Assembly: GCF_019049245.1 (NCBI RefSeq)
Contig: NZ_JAGMUK010000077.1
Span: 141,447-205,446, forward strand
DNA length: 64,000 nt
Direction of reading: 5' to 3'
Origin: Streptomyces sp. AC555_RSS877
Lineage (GTDB): Bacteria > Actinomycetota > Actinomycetes > Streptomycetales > Streptomycetaceae
Of the stretch, positions 43,421-52,315 are shown piece by piece. The notes under the pieces are model-generated. The model ran no database searches and was not told the DNA's origin. It saw nothing but the letters and a program-made list of their open reading frames with translations. Each line of letters starts with the position of its first letter. The first letter of the stretch is position 1. The position numbers and the translations under genes are program-made.

Positions 43421-44752
43421 TCACGCTCCGGGCCCTCTACGATCCTGTGGCCCGCCCGTCTCCGGAACCCGTGGGGCGGCGAGCAGTTCGGCGGCCGCGT
43501 GCTGGTAGCGCAGGACGGCCTGTTCGGCGACCCGCAGGTCGCAGGGTGCGCTCCACAGCATGCGGCGGGCCGCGTCGTACCGCTCCACCAGGAGCGAGTC
43601 CTCCGCGAGGCCGTGCCGGGCGACCTTCGCCTTGTACGCGTCGAGGCGCCCGCGCAGCTCCGCGCGGACCGCCAGGGGCGCGGTGACCGCGCTCAACGAC
43701 TCCCGGGCCCGCAGCAGTTCGTCCTCCGCCTTCTGCTCCAGGGACTCCAGGAGCGGGGACAGGCGGTGCCACTGGGCATGTCTGCGGTACTCGGCGGCCG
43801 TCGCCAGCTGCTCCTGCAGCACGGTCGGCGGGCCGCCGACCACCGGCACCTCCGTCGCGGCGATCTTCGCGAGGACCTCGCCGCGCGCGATGCGGGCCTC
43901 GGCGAGGGTGCGGTCCGCGCGCGAGAGGACGTCCCGCAGCCTGACCAGCCGGGCCTCCGCGTCCTGCCGGACCGTCAGCACGGCGTCGATCTCCCGGCGC
44001 ACGTCCTCCAGGGCGCGCGCCTCACGGTCGTACACCGTGGTGTCGGGCTTGCCGCCGCCGGGTGCCGAACTGCCCGGCGTCGGGACCCAGAACGCCAGCG
44101 GGTCGGAGACGACCTGCTCGCGCAGCGTCGTCAGCGTGCGCGTGATGCGCTCCAGGTCGTCGCCCGCGTGATGCTCGCCGGGGCGGACCCCGACGGAGTG
44201 CGCGAGCCGCCGGGTGCGCTGGAGTTCCGCGGCCAGGAGATCGATACGGGCGGGCAGCGCCGACCAGACGGCGTCGGCGGCGACGACCATGTCCAGCGAG
44301 TTCGCGTACAGCTCGTTCATCCGGTCCACGAGCGTGACCAGCGAGAACCGTTCGCTGAGCTTGCTCGGACCGCCGTGCAGGGTCGGCGCGTTGGCGGTCG
44401 CCGTGGCGGATCCGGCGACCGTGACGGACTCGCCGCGCAGCAGCTCGGTCAGCTCCAGCAGGTCCTCGCGGCTGGACCAGCGGCGCCGGGCGCGGATGTC
44501 ACGGGCGGAGCGCAACGCGTCGCTGTAGGCGTCGAAATACGCCCACAGAAGGCTGATCGACGCCTCCGCGGTCTGCCAGCGCTCCTTGGTCAGACCGGTG
44601 AGCTCGGCACCTTCGAGGAGTCTGCGGCCCGCGTGGTCCTGCAGGGCGAGGAGCGAGGTCTCGATGGCCTCGTGCTCCGCGCCGAGCCGCACCAGCGCAC
44701 GGTCCACCTCGTCCCGGTCCATCACCGGCCCGGCGGGGTCCGTGACGCCCAT
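43421..44752 (-). CDS. Helical/coiled-coil protein of the pknG unit, function unknown
   Basis: 443 residues, soluble, rich in Leu/Ala/Arg/Glu. Predicted helical throughout, with heptad-like stretches at about 235-300 (VYDREARALEDVRREIDAVLTV) and 330-400 (LLESLEQKAEDELLRARESL) around a flexible Gly/Ser/Pro break (SSAPGGGKPD) near 230. No motif of a known family is recognised. AGGTG lies about seven bases before the ATG at 44752. Its place between glnH and pknG suggests an adaptor that couples the membrane sensor to the kinase. This is inference only. Confidence 0.8.
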   Translation of the reverse strand: MGVTDPAGPVMDRDEVDRALVRLGAEHEAIETSLLALQDHAGRRLLEGAELTGLTKERWQTAEASISLLWAYFDAYSDALRSARDIRARRRWSSREDLLELTELLRGESVTVAGSATATANAPTLHGGPSKLSERFSLVTLVDRMNELYANSLDMVVAADAVWSALPARIDLLAAELQRTRRLAHSVGVRPGEHHAGDDLERITRTLTTLREQVVSDPLAFWVPTPGSSAPGGGKPDTTVYDREARALEDVRREIDAVLTVRQDAEARLVRLRDVLSRADRTLAEARIARGEVLAKIAATEVPVVGGPPTVLQEQLATAAEYRRHAQWHRLSPLLESLEQKAEDELLRARESLSAVTAPLAVRAELRGRLDAYKAKVARHGLAEDSLLVERYDAARRMLWSAPCDLRVAEQAVLRYQHAAAELLAAPRVPETGGPQDRRGPGA

Positions 44753-44840
44753 CGATCACCTCTCGCTGCGTCGTGTTTCGTGTCAATCGTCTGAAAGGGT
44801 CCGTAGGGGTGGGCTGTTGACGACCGCGGTCGATGGTGCG

Positions 44841-45914
44841 TCAGCTCGTGCGCAGGTACTGCGGTGCGGGCGGTTCCGACGTCGAGGGGTCCTCCCCCAG
44901 TGTCGCCGAAAGCCACCTGTCGTACGACGCCTGCCAGCCGTTCGCGGTGTCCTTGCGGTAGTCCACCAGCACCTGGTTGACCCGGCGTACCAGATCGTCG
45001 GCGTCCTTCTTCATCGCCACGCCGTAGTACTCGGTGGTGAAGGGTTCGCCCTTCAGCATGACCGTCGGGTCCTGGGCGGCCTGGCTCGCGGCGAGCGCGC
45101 CGTCGGTCACCACGGCGTCCACCTCGCCGAGTTGGAGCCGCACCAGGCAGTCGAGCTGGTTGGGAACGGTGGTCCTCAGGTCGGCGGAGGAGACGAGGTC
45201 GCCCGCCTGCTTGTCGTTGACCAGCTTGGTGTTGGCCGTGGAGCCCTTCGCCGTGCAGATCCGCTGCCCGGCGAGCGAACCGTCGTACCCGGTGATCTTC
45301 GAGGACTTGGAGGCCAGCACCTGCTGGCCGGTCTTGAAGTAGGGCGCGGAGAAGGCGACGTCGGACAGGCGTTTGCAGTTGATCGTCATCGTACGGACGA
45401 TCATGTCGACCCGGCCGTCCTTGATCGCCGGGATGCGCTGGTCGGTGGGGATCGCCTTGAACTGGACCGCGTTCGGGTCGCCGAGTATGTCCGCGGCGAT
45501 GCGGTGGACCAGGTCGATGTCGAAGCCCTCCAGGGCCGCGTCCTGGCCGCTGTTGGGGTCGCGGTAACCCCAGCGGTAGCTGTTCTGGTCGACGCCGACG
45601 ATCAGCTTGCGCTTCTCGCCCGTGCGGTTCTTGATCTCCTCTATGGTGCTGCCGTCCGCGTTCGACGGGGACAGCGTCTGCTTCTCGGGGGCCTTCGCCA
45701 CCTCGGCCGTGGGGCAGCCCTCCTCGGCACGGACCTGGCTGCCGTACGTCAGGCGGCTGCCGCTCGTGCCCGTGCTGCCGTCGCCGTCCGACCGGATCAG
45801 CGGCAGCAGCATCACGAACGTCACCGCCAGGGCGCAGACGACCGCCATCGCGCCCACACCGCCCCAGCCCTTCAGGCCGGTCCTCAGTCGTCGCCCTCGC
45901 GTCCACCGCCGCAT
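44841..45914 (-). CDS. glnH: Glutamine/glutamate-binding extracytoplasmic protein GlnH-like
   Basis: 357 residues. A basic N-terminus and one hydrophobic helix (about 20-40, GAMAVVCALAVTFVMLLPLI) form a signal anchor; no lipobox is visible, unlike mycobacterial GlnH, a lipoprotein. The ligand domain (about 95-345) is a family-3 solute-binding fold: KLIVGVDQNSYRWGYRD, LEGFDIDLVHRIA, MTINCKRLSDVAFSAPYF and VDAVVTDGALAASQAA. In mycobacteria GlnH binds amino acids and passes the signal through GlnX to PknG. The ATG at 45914 has AAAGGGGG seven bases upstream; a GTG at 45932 would overlap the glnX stop. Confidence 0.87.
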   Translation of the reverse strand: MRRWTRGRRLRTGLKGWGGVGAMAVVCALAVTFVMLLPLIRSDGDGSTGTSGSRLTYGSQVRAEEGCPTAEVAKAPEKQTLSPSNADGSTIEEIKNRTGEKRKLIVGVDQNSYRWGYRDPNSGQDAALEGFDIDLVHRIAADILGDPNAVQFKAIPTDQRIPAIKDGRVDMIVRTMTINCKRLSDVAFSAPYFKTGQQVLASKSSKITGYDGSLAGQRICTAKGSTANTKLVNDKQAGDLVSSADLRTTVPNQLDCLVRLQLGEVDAVVTDGALAASQAAQDPTVMLKGEPFTTEYYGVAMKKDADDLVRRVNQVLVDYRKDTANGWQASYDRWLSATLGEDPSTSEPPAPQYLRTS

Positions 45915-45928
45915 CGTCACGCCCCCTT

Positions 45929-47413
45929 TCACCGGTACTCCGACAGCCTGCGGCCGATGCCGAGCACCGCGCCGGCCGCGCCCAGGACCGCGAGGACGGC
46001 CGCGCCCACCGTCAGTCCGGTCATCGCGTCCACGCCGTCACCGGCCGCCTGCTCGAACTCGGCGTTCTCGTGGGCGATCGCCTTGGCCAGGTTCGCGTCG
46101 ACGCTGTCGAAGCACTCGCCGGTCGCGCCCTTGGCGCCGATCACCCGCTCCAGCGCCGCCTGGTAGTTGCCGTTCTCGTCCTGGGCGCGGGCCGCGGTGT
46201 GGCGCTTCTTCCACTCGGTCATGTTGCCGACGGCCGTGGTGACCGGCTGCTCGCCCGTCTTGTCGTCGGCGAGCTTCCCGGCCTCGGTGAGGCGCTCAGC
46301 GAGGGTGTTCATCTCCTCGCCGAAGTTGTGGTCGTAGGCGTCGTACGTCTTGCCGCCGACCTCGACGGTCTCGGCGCCGCGGGCCACCAGGGTCAGGTTC
46401 TCGCTGCCGCGGGCCTTCAGGGAGGCGATGCGGGCGTCGTGCAGGACGTTCAGCGAGCGCACGCCGTGGTCGTAGGAGTCGTGGAGGGCCGCGCGGGCGA
46501 CGCTGTGGCCGACGACCAGCCAGAGCAGGACCACGGTGGCGGTGGCGGTGGCGGCGACCAGGCCGTGGTTCAGGACGCGGTTCGTACGCCGGTAGCTGCG
46601 GTGCTGGGCCCAGGCGAGCGCGGCCAGCGCGAGGACGCCGAGGCCGATCGCCGCCCAGGGGTAGGGAGTGGCGTCCGCGTAGTCGGCGCGCAGCCGCTGG
46701 TTCTCCTTCTTGTAGAGATCCTCGGCCGCCGGGAGCATCTGCTGCTGCATCTTCTCGTTGGCGTACCGCAGATAGGCGCCGCCGACCGGGAAGCCCTGGC
46801 GGTTGTACGTCCGCGCCCGCTCGACCAGGCCCTTGTACTCCGGCAGCAGCCGGTTGAGCTTGGTCACGGTCGCCGCGGCCGGTGAGTCGGGGTCGGAGTT
46901 CGCGGCGGCCTGCACCAGGCCCTCGGCGGCGGCGTCGATGTCCTTCTCGTACGTGTCGCGGGTGGCGGCCGTCTCCTGGCCGCCGGCCAGGAAGCCGCTG
47001 GAGGCGGCGGTGTTGGCGTCGGCGAGCGAGCGGTAGATGTCGGCCGCGGCCGAGCTCAGCGGCTGGCTCTTGTTCAGCACGTCGTCGGCGGCGGTCGACC
47101 GGTCGGCCATCTGGCCTGCGGTGACGGCACCGAACGCGACGACGAGCAGGGCCAGGACGGCGCCGATGATGCGCAGCCGGCCGGGCTCGGTGGTGGCGGC
47201 GGCCCGCAGCCGGTCGACGCCCTCCGCGAAGGCGGTACGCCGGGGCTGCTCGGGCGGGGAGGGAGGAACGGGCCGGCCCGTGTTTCCGTACAGGGCGGGA
47301 ACGCCGTGCTGCGCGGACGGCACCGGCCCGCCCGGCTGCGGCGGAACCACCGGCAGTGTGGGCACACCGGAACCCGGTGGTGGCGCCGTGCTGCTTTTCG
47401 GCGGGTGTGTCAC
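45929..47413 (-). CDS. glnX: Four-helix membrane sensor GlnX-like
   Basis: 494 residues. A 60-residue Pro-rich cytoplasmic tail is followed by a helix about 80-100, an extracytoplasmic helical domain about 100-250, two helices (about 253-272 and 285-307), a second extracytoplasmic domain about 308-455, and a last helix (about 462-485) near the C-terminus. This is the topology of mycobacterial GlnX, which relays binding by GlnH to PknG. There is no kinase, GGDEF or methyl-accepting domain, so the output must be by protein contact. GGAGG lies six bases before the GTG at 47413. First gene of the seven-gene unit. Confidence 0.82.
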   Translation of the reverse strand: MTHPPKSSTAPPPGSGVPTLPVVPPQPGGPVPSAQHGVPALYGNTGRPVPPSPPEQPRRTAFAEGVDRLRAAATTEPGRLRIIGAVLALLVVAFGAVTAGQMADRSTAADDVLNKSQPLSSAAADIYRSLADANTAASSGFLAGGQETAATRDTYEKDIDAAAEGLVQAAANSDPDSPAAATVTKLNRLLPEYKGLVERARTYNRQGFPVGGAYLRYANEKMQQQMLPAAEDLYKKENQRLRADYADATPYPWAAIGLGVLALAALAWAQHRSYRRTNRVLNHGLVAATATATVVLLWLVVGHSVARAALHDSYDHGVRSLNVLHDARIASLKARGSENLTLVARGAETVEVGGKTYDAYDHNFGEEMNTLAERLTEAGKLADDKTGEQPVTTAVGNMTEWKKRHTAARAQDENGNYQAALERVIGAKGATGECFDSVDANLAKAIAHENAEFEQAAGDGVDAMTGLTVGAAVLAVLGAAGAVLGIGRRLSEYR

Positions 47414-47437
47414 TGTTGACCTCCCCCATGGTCATCC

Positions 47438-47463
47438 GTCGCGGCAAGTATCGCTGCCGCGAC
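47438..47463. promoter_or_regulatory. 9-bp inverted repeat just upstream of glnX
   Basis: GTCGCGGCA (47438-47446) and TGCCGCGAC (47455-47463) pair around an 8-base loop, starting 25 bases upstream of the glnX start codon. It is an operator or leader hairpin of the pknG unit. The rest of the 200-bp divergent gap shows no clear promoter motif. Confidence 0.5.
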
Positions 47464-47613
47464 CGACATCCGCACCGGCCTTGGCTGGATCTTGATCGGA
47501 TCGCAGCGTGGGCCTCCGGCGGTGCAGCCGCGTGCCGCACCACCCCCTGCCCATGAATACGCCGGCAGAATCGGTTCGGTTCCCTCGTGGGGCGCCCGCG
47601 TACTGCCGGCGGC

Positions 47614-48231
47614 ATGGGTGGTGCGCGGGTGGTACTGGTCGGCGGGACGTCGCACGTCGGCAAGTCCACCGTCGCCCGGGCACTGGCGGCCCGGCTCGGG
47701 TTCGAGCACGTCCCGACGGACGGCCTGGCACGGCATCCGGGACGGCCCTGGCGGACACCGGAGAGGGAGGTCCCGGCCCACGTCGCCGACCACTACTCCT
47801 CCCTCACGGTCGACGAGCTGATCGCGTCGGTTCTCGGCCACTACGAGCGGCTGTGGCCGCGGGTGGAGGAGCTGATCCGCACCAGCGCCGCCGACAGCAC
47901 CCCCGGCGCGGGCCTCGTGCTGGAAGGCTCTGCCCTCTGGCCCGCCCTTGTCGCGCGGCTGGAGGCCCCGTACACGGCTGCCGTGTGGCTCACCGCGGAC
48001 GAAGCCGTCCTCCGCACGCGCGTGCACGCGTCCGGTGACCACGACCGGGCGAGCGAGTGCGAACGCCTGCTCATGGACACGTTCCTGGCGCGGACCGTCC
48101 GCTATCAGACGCTCATGGTGGAGGCGGTCGACGACCTGGGCCTGACGCGCCTCGACGTCGGCGACGGCACGCCCGTCGCCGACCTGGTCGGCGCCCTGCT
48201 CGCGGCCGTCCGGGCTCAGGCCTCGAAGTAG
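47614..48231 (+). CDS. P-loop kinase-like protein (2-phosphoglycerate kinase type)
   Basis: 205 residues. Walker A GGTSHVGKSTVARALA at residues 8-23, with the SxxGKST form of small-molecule kinases. A central LVLEGSALWPALVARL strand and a lid-like region RTRVHASGDHDRASECERLL follow. It may phosphorylate a small metabolite, but the substrate is not identifiable. ATG at 47614 follows a weak GGCGG; an in-frame GTG at 47587 is possible. The 3' end overlaps the converging sugar-kinase gene by 16 bases, with no terminator between. Confidence 0.72.
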   Translation: MGGARVVLVGGTSHVGKSTVARALAARLGFEHVPTDGLARHPGRPWRTPEREVPAHVADHYSSLTVDELIASVLGHYERLWPRVEELIRTSAADSTPGAGLVLEGSALWPALVARLEAPYTAAVWLTADEAVLRTRVHASGDHDRASECERLLMDTFLARTVRYQTLMVEAVDDLGLTRLDVGDGTPVADLVGALLAAVRAQASK

Positions 48232-49187
48232 GCCCGCACCCGGGCCGGCACCTCCGGGGGCGCCCCCACCCGGTCCAGGCCCAGCAGGGCCGCGCCCAGT
48301 ACCGGACTCGCGGTCACCACCTGGGGTACGGCCTTGGGGGCGCGGGCCGCCAGCAGGTCACGTACGCCGTCGTCCAGTTGGGGATGGCGGGCGGCCAGGA
48401 CACCGCCGCCGAGCAGCACCGGTGTCTCCTCCTCCAGCAGGTCGAGCCGGGTCAGCGCCACCGTGGCCATGGTCACCACCTCGTCGGCCAGGCGGTCGAC
48501 GAGGCCTCGGGCCGCGGCGTCGCCGGAGGCGGCCGTGGCGAACAGGACCGGTGTCAGTTCGTGGCGGCGGGCCGGGGCGATGTGCTCCAGGTGGAGCGCC
48601 TCGACGAGGGCGTACACGCAGGGCAGGCCGAAGTGGGCCGGGAGGGTGTGCGCGAGGGCCGTGGCGGGCCCCCGGCCGTCCTCCGCGCGGGAGGCGTGCC
48701 ACAGGGCCTCCTCGGCGAGGCCCCAGCCGCCGCCCCAGTCGCCGGAGACGCGGCCCAGCGCGGGGAAGCGGGCGGTGCGGCCGTCGGGGCGCATGCCGAC
48801 GCAGTTGATGCCGGCGCCGCAGACGACGGCGACCCCGCGCGGCTCGGTGACGCCCGCCCGCAGCACGGCGAACGTGTCGTTGCGGACCTCCGTACTCGCT
48901 CCCCACGCGCGCGCGTGCAGCGCGGCCGCCAACTGTTCCTCCTCGACGGGGAAGTCGGCGTTGGCCAGGCACGCGGAGACGTGGTCGACCGCCACGACGC
49001 CGGCGGTGGTGAACGCGCGCGTCACCGCCTCCGCCACCTTGTCCACCGCGGCCTCCACGCCCACCACGGGCGGCCGGAACCCGCCGCCGCGGGCCGTGGC
49101 GAGGACGGTTCCGTCGGCCGCCACGACCGCGACGTCGGTCTTGCTGTTGCCCGCGTCGACGGCGAGGACACTTGCGGTCAGGCCCAC
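48216..49187 (-). CDS. N-acetylglucosamine kinase-like ATPase (BadF/BadG/BcrA/BcrD fold)
   Basis: 323 residues. Actin-like ATPase fold: LAVDAGNSKTDVAVVAADG (phosphate 1), VCGAGINCVGMRPDG (phosphate 2) and the conserved VSGDWGGGWGLAEEALW. Members include GlcNAc kinase, which makes GlcNAc-6-P in the cytosol. As last gene of a sugar-uptake operon with a GH4 enzyme it should phosphorylate the sugar set free by, or delivered to, that enzyme. GTG at 49187 with GGGAG eight bases upstream; overlaps the GH4 gene by 10 bases. Confidence 0.87.
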   Translation of the reverse strand: MGLTASVLAVDAGNSKTDVAVVAADGTVLATARGGGFRPPVVGVEAAVDKVAEAVTRAFTTAGVVAVDHVSACLANADFPVEEEQLAAALHARAWGASTEVRNDTFAVLRAGVTEPRGVAVVCGAGINCVGMRPDGRTARFPALGRVSGDWGGGWGLAEEALWHASRAEDGRGPATALAHTLPAHFGLPCVYALVEALHLEHIAPARRHELTPVLFATAASGDAAARGLVDRLADEVVTMATVALTRLDLLEEETPVLLGGGVLAARHPQLDDGVRDLLAARAPKAVPQVVTASPVLGAALLGLDRVGAPPEVPARVRAYFEA

Positions 49188-50443
49188 GCGAGATGCTCCC
49201 GGTTGTGTGCGATCAGCTGGTCGGTCAGGGTCTCGGCGTACGCGTACTGGCCGACGAGGGGATGGGCGAGCAGCGCCCGGAACACCCGGTCGCGGCCACC
49301 CCGCAGGGCGGCTTCCAGGGCCAGGTCCTCGTACGCCGTCACCTGTGCCGTCAGGCCCGCGTAGAGCGGGTCGACGGCCGGCACGGGCAAAGGCGTCGCA
49401 CCCTTGTGGCCGACCGCCGCCTGCACCTCGATGACGGCGTCGTCCGGGAGGAACGGCAGCGTGCCCCGGTTGTACGTGTTCACCACCTGGTAGGGGCTGC
49501 CTCCCGCGCCGAGCAGTCCGGCCGCCAGGTCGACCGCCGCCTCCGAGTAGTAGGCGCCGCCCCGCTTGGCGAGGAGCCCCGGCTTCTCGTCCAGGGCCGG
49601 GTCCGCGTACATTTCCAGCAGCTGCCGCTCCATGGCGGCCACTTCGGCCGCCCGGGACGGCTTGGTGCGCAGTTCCCGTACGACCTCGTCGTGCGCGTAG
49701 TAGTAGCGCAGGTAGTACGACGGGACCACGCCGAGGCGGTCCAGGAGCGGGCGGGGCAGGTGCAGGTCGGCGGCGATCGACTCGCCGTACTCCGACAGCA
49801 GTCCGGGCAGGACGTCCTCGCCCTCCGGGCCGCCCAGGCGTACGCCGGTCTCCCAGGTGAGGTGGTTCAGGCCCACGTGGTCCAGGTGGACCTCGCCGGG
49901 CGTGACCCCGAGCAGGCCGGCGAACTTCCGCTGGAAGCCGATCGCCACGTTGCACAGGCCGACCGCCTTGTGGCCGGCCCGGAGCAGGGCGCGGGTCACG
50001 ATGCCGACCGGGTTGGTGAAGTCGATGATCCAGGCGTCGGGGTTCGTACGGTGGACCCGTTCCGCGATGTCGAGGACCACCGGGACCGTGCGCAGCGCCT
50101 TGGCGAGGCCGCCCGCGCCGGTCGTCTCCTGGCCGACGCATCCGCACTCCAGGGGCCACGTCTCGTCCTGCTGCCGGGCGGCCTGGCCTCCGACGCGCAG
50201 TTGCAGCAGCACGGCGTCGGCGCCGTCGACGCCCGCGTCGAGGTCGGAGGTCGTCACGATCCGGCCGTTGTGGCCCTGCCGGGCGAAGATACGGCGGGCC
50301 AGACCGCCCACCAGCTCAAGACGGTCCGCCGCCGGGTCCACCAGGACCAGTTCCTCGATGGGCAGGGTGTCCCGCAGACGGGCGAAGCCGTCGATGAGTT
50401 CGGGGGTGTAGGTCGAGCCTCCGCCGACCACGGTGAGTTTCAT
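49178..50443 (-). CDS. GH4 6-phospho-beta-glucosidase family enzyme
   Basis: 421 residues. NAD-binding loop VVGGGSTYTPELIDGF at the N-terminus, FTNPVGIVTRAL, CNVAIGFQRKF (metal-binding Cys) and HLDHVGLNHLTW (metal-binding His). GH4 enzymes use NAD+ and Mn2+ and cleave by oxidation-elimination. Annotated relatives act on 6-phospho-beta-glycosides, yet this operon has an ABC importer rather than a PTS, so the natural substrate may be unphosphorylated or amino-sugar based. ATG at 50443, seven bases after the permease stop. Confidence 0.9.
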   Translation of the reverse strand: MKLTVVGGGSTYTPELIDGFARLRDTLPIEELVLVDPAADRLELVGGLARRIFARQGHNGRIVTTSDLDAGVDGADAVLLQLRVGGQAARQQDETWPLECGCVGQETTGAGGLAKALRTVPVVLDIAERVHRTNPDAWIIDFTNPVGIVTRALLRAGHKAVGLCNVAIGFQRKFAGLLGVTPGEVHLDHVGLNHLTWETGVRLGGPEGEDVLPGLLSEYGESIAADLHLPRPLLDRLGVVPSYYLRYYYAHDEVVRELRTKPSRAAEVAAMERQLLEMYADPALDEKPGLLAKRGGAYYSEAAVDLAAGLLGAGGSPYQVVNTYNRGTLPFLPDDAVIEVQAAVGHKGATPLPVPAVDPLYAGLTAQVTAYEDLALEAALRGGRDRVFRALLAHPLVGQYAYAETLTDQLIAHNREHLAWA

Positions 50444-50450
50444 GTCTGGG

Positions 50451-51344
50451 TCAACCCTTCACTCCGGTGAGCGTGACGCCCTCGACGAAGGCCTTCTGGG
50501 CGAAGAAGAACACGAGGATCACGGGGGCCATGACCAGGACGGTCGCGGCCATGGTGAGGTTCCAGTCCGTGTGATGCGCTCCCTTGAACGACTCCAGGCC
50601 GTAACTCAGTGTCCAGGCGCCCGGGTTCTCGGACGCGTAGATCTGCGGGCCGAAGTAGTCGTTCCAGGCGTAGAAGAACTGGAAGAGGGCGACCGCGGCG
50701 ATGCCCGGCCTGGCCATCGGCAGGACCACCTTCAGCAGCGTGCGCAGCTCCCCGCAGCCGTCGACCTTCGCCGCGTCCAGGTACTCGTTCGGGATGGTCG
50801 TCAGGAACTGCCGCAGCAGGAAGATGGAGAACGCGTCACCGAAGGCCATCGGGATGATCAGCGGCCACAGCGTGCCCGACAGGTCGAGCTGCTTCGCCCA
50901 GAACAGGTACATCGGGATGACGACCACCTGGGGCGGCAGCATCATCATCGAGATCACCAGCATCAGGGACAGACTGCGGCCCCGGAAGCGGAACTTGGCC
51001 AGGGCGTACGCCACGGGGACCGACGACACCACGGTGAGGACGGTGCCCGCGCCGGCGTACAGCAGGGTGTTCTTCCACCAGGTCAGGAAGCCGGGCGTGT
51101 CGAAGACCTTGGCGTAGTTGCCCCATTCCCAGGTGTGCGGGATCAGATCGCGGCTGAGGGCCTGGGAGTCGCTCATCAGCGAGGTCAGGAAGACGAACAC
51201 GAAGGGGAGGGTGAAGAAGAGGGCCGCGGCGACGCCGAAGGAGTGGACCGCGACCCATTCGAGTGCGGACCTGCGGCGGGCCGTGCGCGCGGCGGGCGAG
51301 GGCGGGGCCTTCGGCTCCACGGGCCTGTCGAGTACCTGGGTCAT
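50451..51344 (-). CDS. Carbohydrate ABC transporter permease (MalG type)
   Basis: 297 residues with six transmembrane helices. The cytoplasmic EAA loop EYLDAAKVDGCGELRTLLKVVLPMARPG contacts the ATPase. Together with the MalF-type partner it forms the channel of a sugar importer. AGGTG lies eight bases before the ATG. No ATPase gene is in the operon, so a shared MsiK-type ATPase encoded elsewhere is expected, as usual for Streptomyces sugar importers. Confidence 0.93.
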   Translation of the reverse strand: MTQVLDRPVEPKAPPSPAARTARRRSALEWVAVHSFGVAAALFFTLPFVFVFLTSLMSDSQALSRDLIPHTWEWGNYAKVFDTPGFLTWWKNTLLYAGAGTVLTVVSSVPVAYALAKFRFRGRSLSLMLVISMMMLPPQVVVIPMYLFWAKQLDLSGTLWPLIIPMAFGDAFSIFLLRQFLTTIPNEYLDAAKVDGCGELRTLLKVVLPMARPGIAAVALFQFFYAWNDYFGPQIYASENPGAWTLSYGLESFKGAHHTDWNLTMAATVLVMAPVILVFFFAQKAFVEGVTLTGVKG

Positions 51345-51346
51345 GG

Positions 51347-52315
51347 TCAGTCACCTGCCTGGATGAGACCGCCCCGGCGCCGCATCAGCAGCGCGGTGAA
51401 CGCCATCGACAGCGCGAAGAGCACCAGGGCCACCACACAGGCGGAGCCGTAGTCGAAGCGCTGGAAGCCGAGGTTGTAGACGAGCTGGGGGAGGGTGAGC
51501 GTCGACTTGTCCGGGTAGCCGGGTTCGAACTGGGTGCCGGCGCCCTGGATCACACCCGAGGCGACCTTTCCGGCGATGAGCGGCTGCGCGTAGTACTGCA
51601 TCGCCTGGATGACTCCGGTGACCACGGCGAACATCACGATCGGCGAGATGTTCGGCAGGGTGACGAACCGGAACCGCTGCCAGGCCGACGCGCCGTCCAG
51701 CTCGGCGGCTTCGTACTGCTCCCGCGGTACGTCGAGCAGCGCGGCCATGAAGATGACCATCAGGTCGCCGATGCCCCACAGGGCGAGCAGGGTGAGGGCC
51801 GGCTTGGACCAGGAGGGGTCGTTGAACCAGCCGGGGGCCGGGAGACCGATGCCTTCGAGGATCGAGTTGACCGGTCCGGTGCCGGGGTTGAGCAGAAAGG
51901 CGAAGGCCATGGTGGCGGCCACCGGCGGGGCCAGGTAGGGCAGGTAGAAGAGGGTGCGGAAGACGCCCGTGCCCGTCCTGATCTTCGTGATCAGCATGCC
52001 GACGCCGAGACCGAAGGCGACCCGGAGGGTGACCATGATCAGGACGAGCCACAGGGTGTTGCGCAGGGCGGGCCAGAAGAGGGGATAGTGCTCGAAGACG
52101 TACGTCCAGTTCTTCGTTCCGCTCCAGGTCGGCGGTTTGAAGCCGTCGTAGTGCATGAACGAGAAATAGACGGTCGAGATCAGCGGGTACGCGAAGAAGA
52201 CCGCGAAGCCGATCAGCCAGGGCGACATGAAGGCGAGGGTGCGAAGTGCCTGCTTCCGCTGCTTCGCTGCGAGGCCGGACGGGCGGCGCTTCGACGCCAG
52301 GGTGAGCGTGCTCAT
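51347..52315 (-). CDS. Carbohydrate ABC transporter permease (MalF type)
   Basis: 322 residues with six transmembrane helices; MSPWLIGFAVFFAYPLISTVYFSF at the first helix and EQYEAAELDGASAWQRFRFVTLPNISP as the EAA loop. It pairs with the MalG-type permease. The start ATG at 52315 shares one base with the stop of the binding-protein gene (TGATG), and its stop is three bases before the next start. Both suggest coordinated stoichiometric synthesis. Confidence 0.93.
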   Translation of the reverse strand: MSTLTLASKRRPSGLAAKQRKQALRTLAFMSPWLIGFAVFFAYPLISTVYFSFMHYDGFKPPTWSGTKNWTYVFEHYPLFWPALRNTLWLVLIMVTLRVAFGLGVGMLITKIRTGTGVFRTLFYLPYLAPPVAATMAFAFLLNPGTGPVNSILEGIGLPAPGWFNDPSWSKPALTLLALWGIGDLMVIFMAALLDVPREQYEAAELDGASAWQRFRFVTLPNISPIVMFAVVTGVIQAMQYYAQPLIAGKVASGVIQGAGTQFEPGYPDKSTLTLPQLVYNLGFQRFDYGSACVVALVLFALSMAFTALLMRRRGGLIQAGD

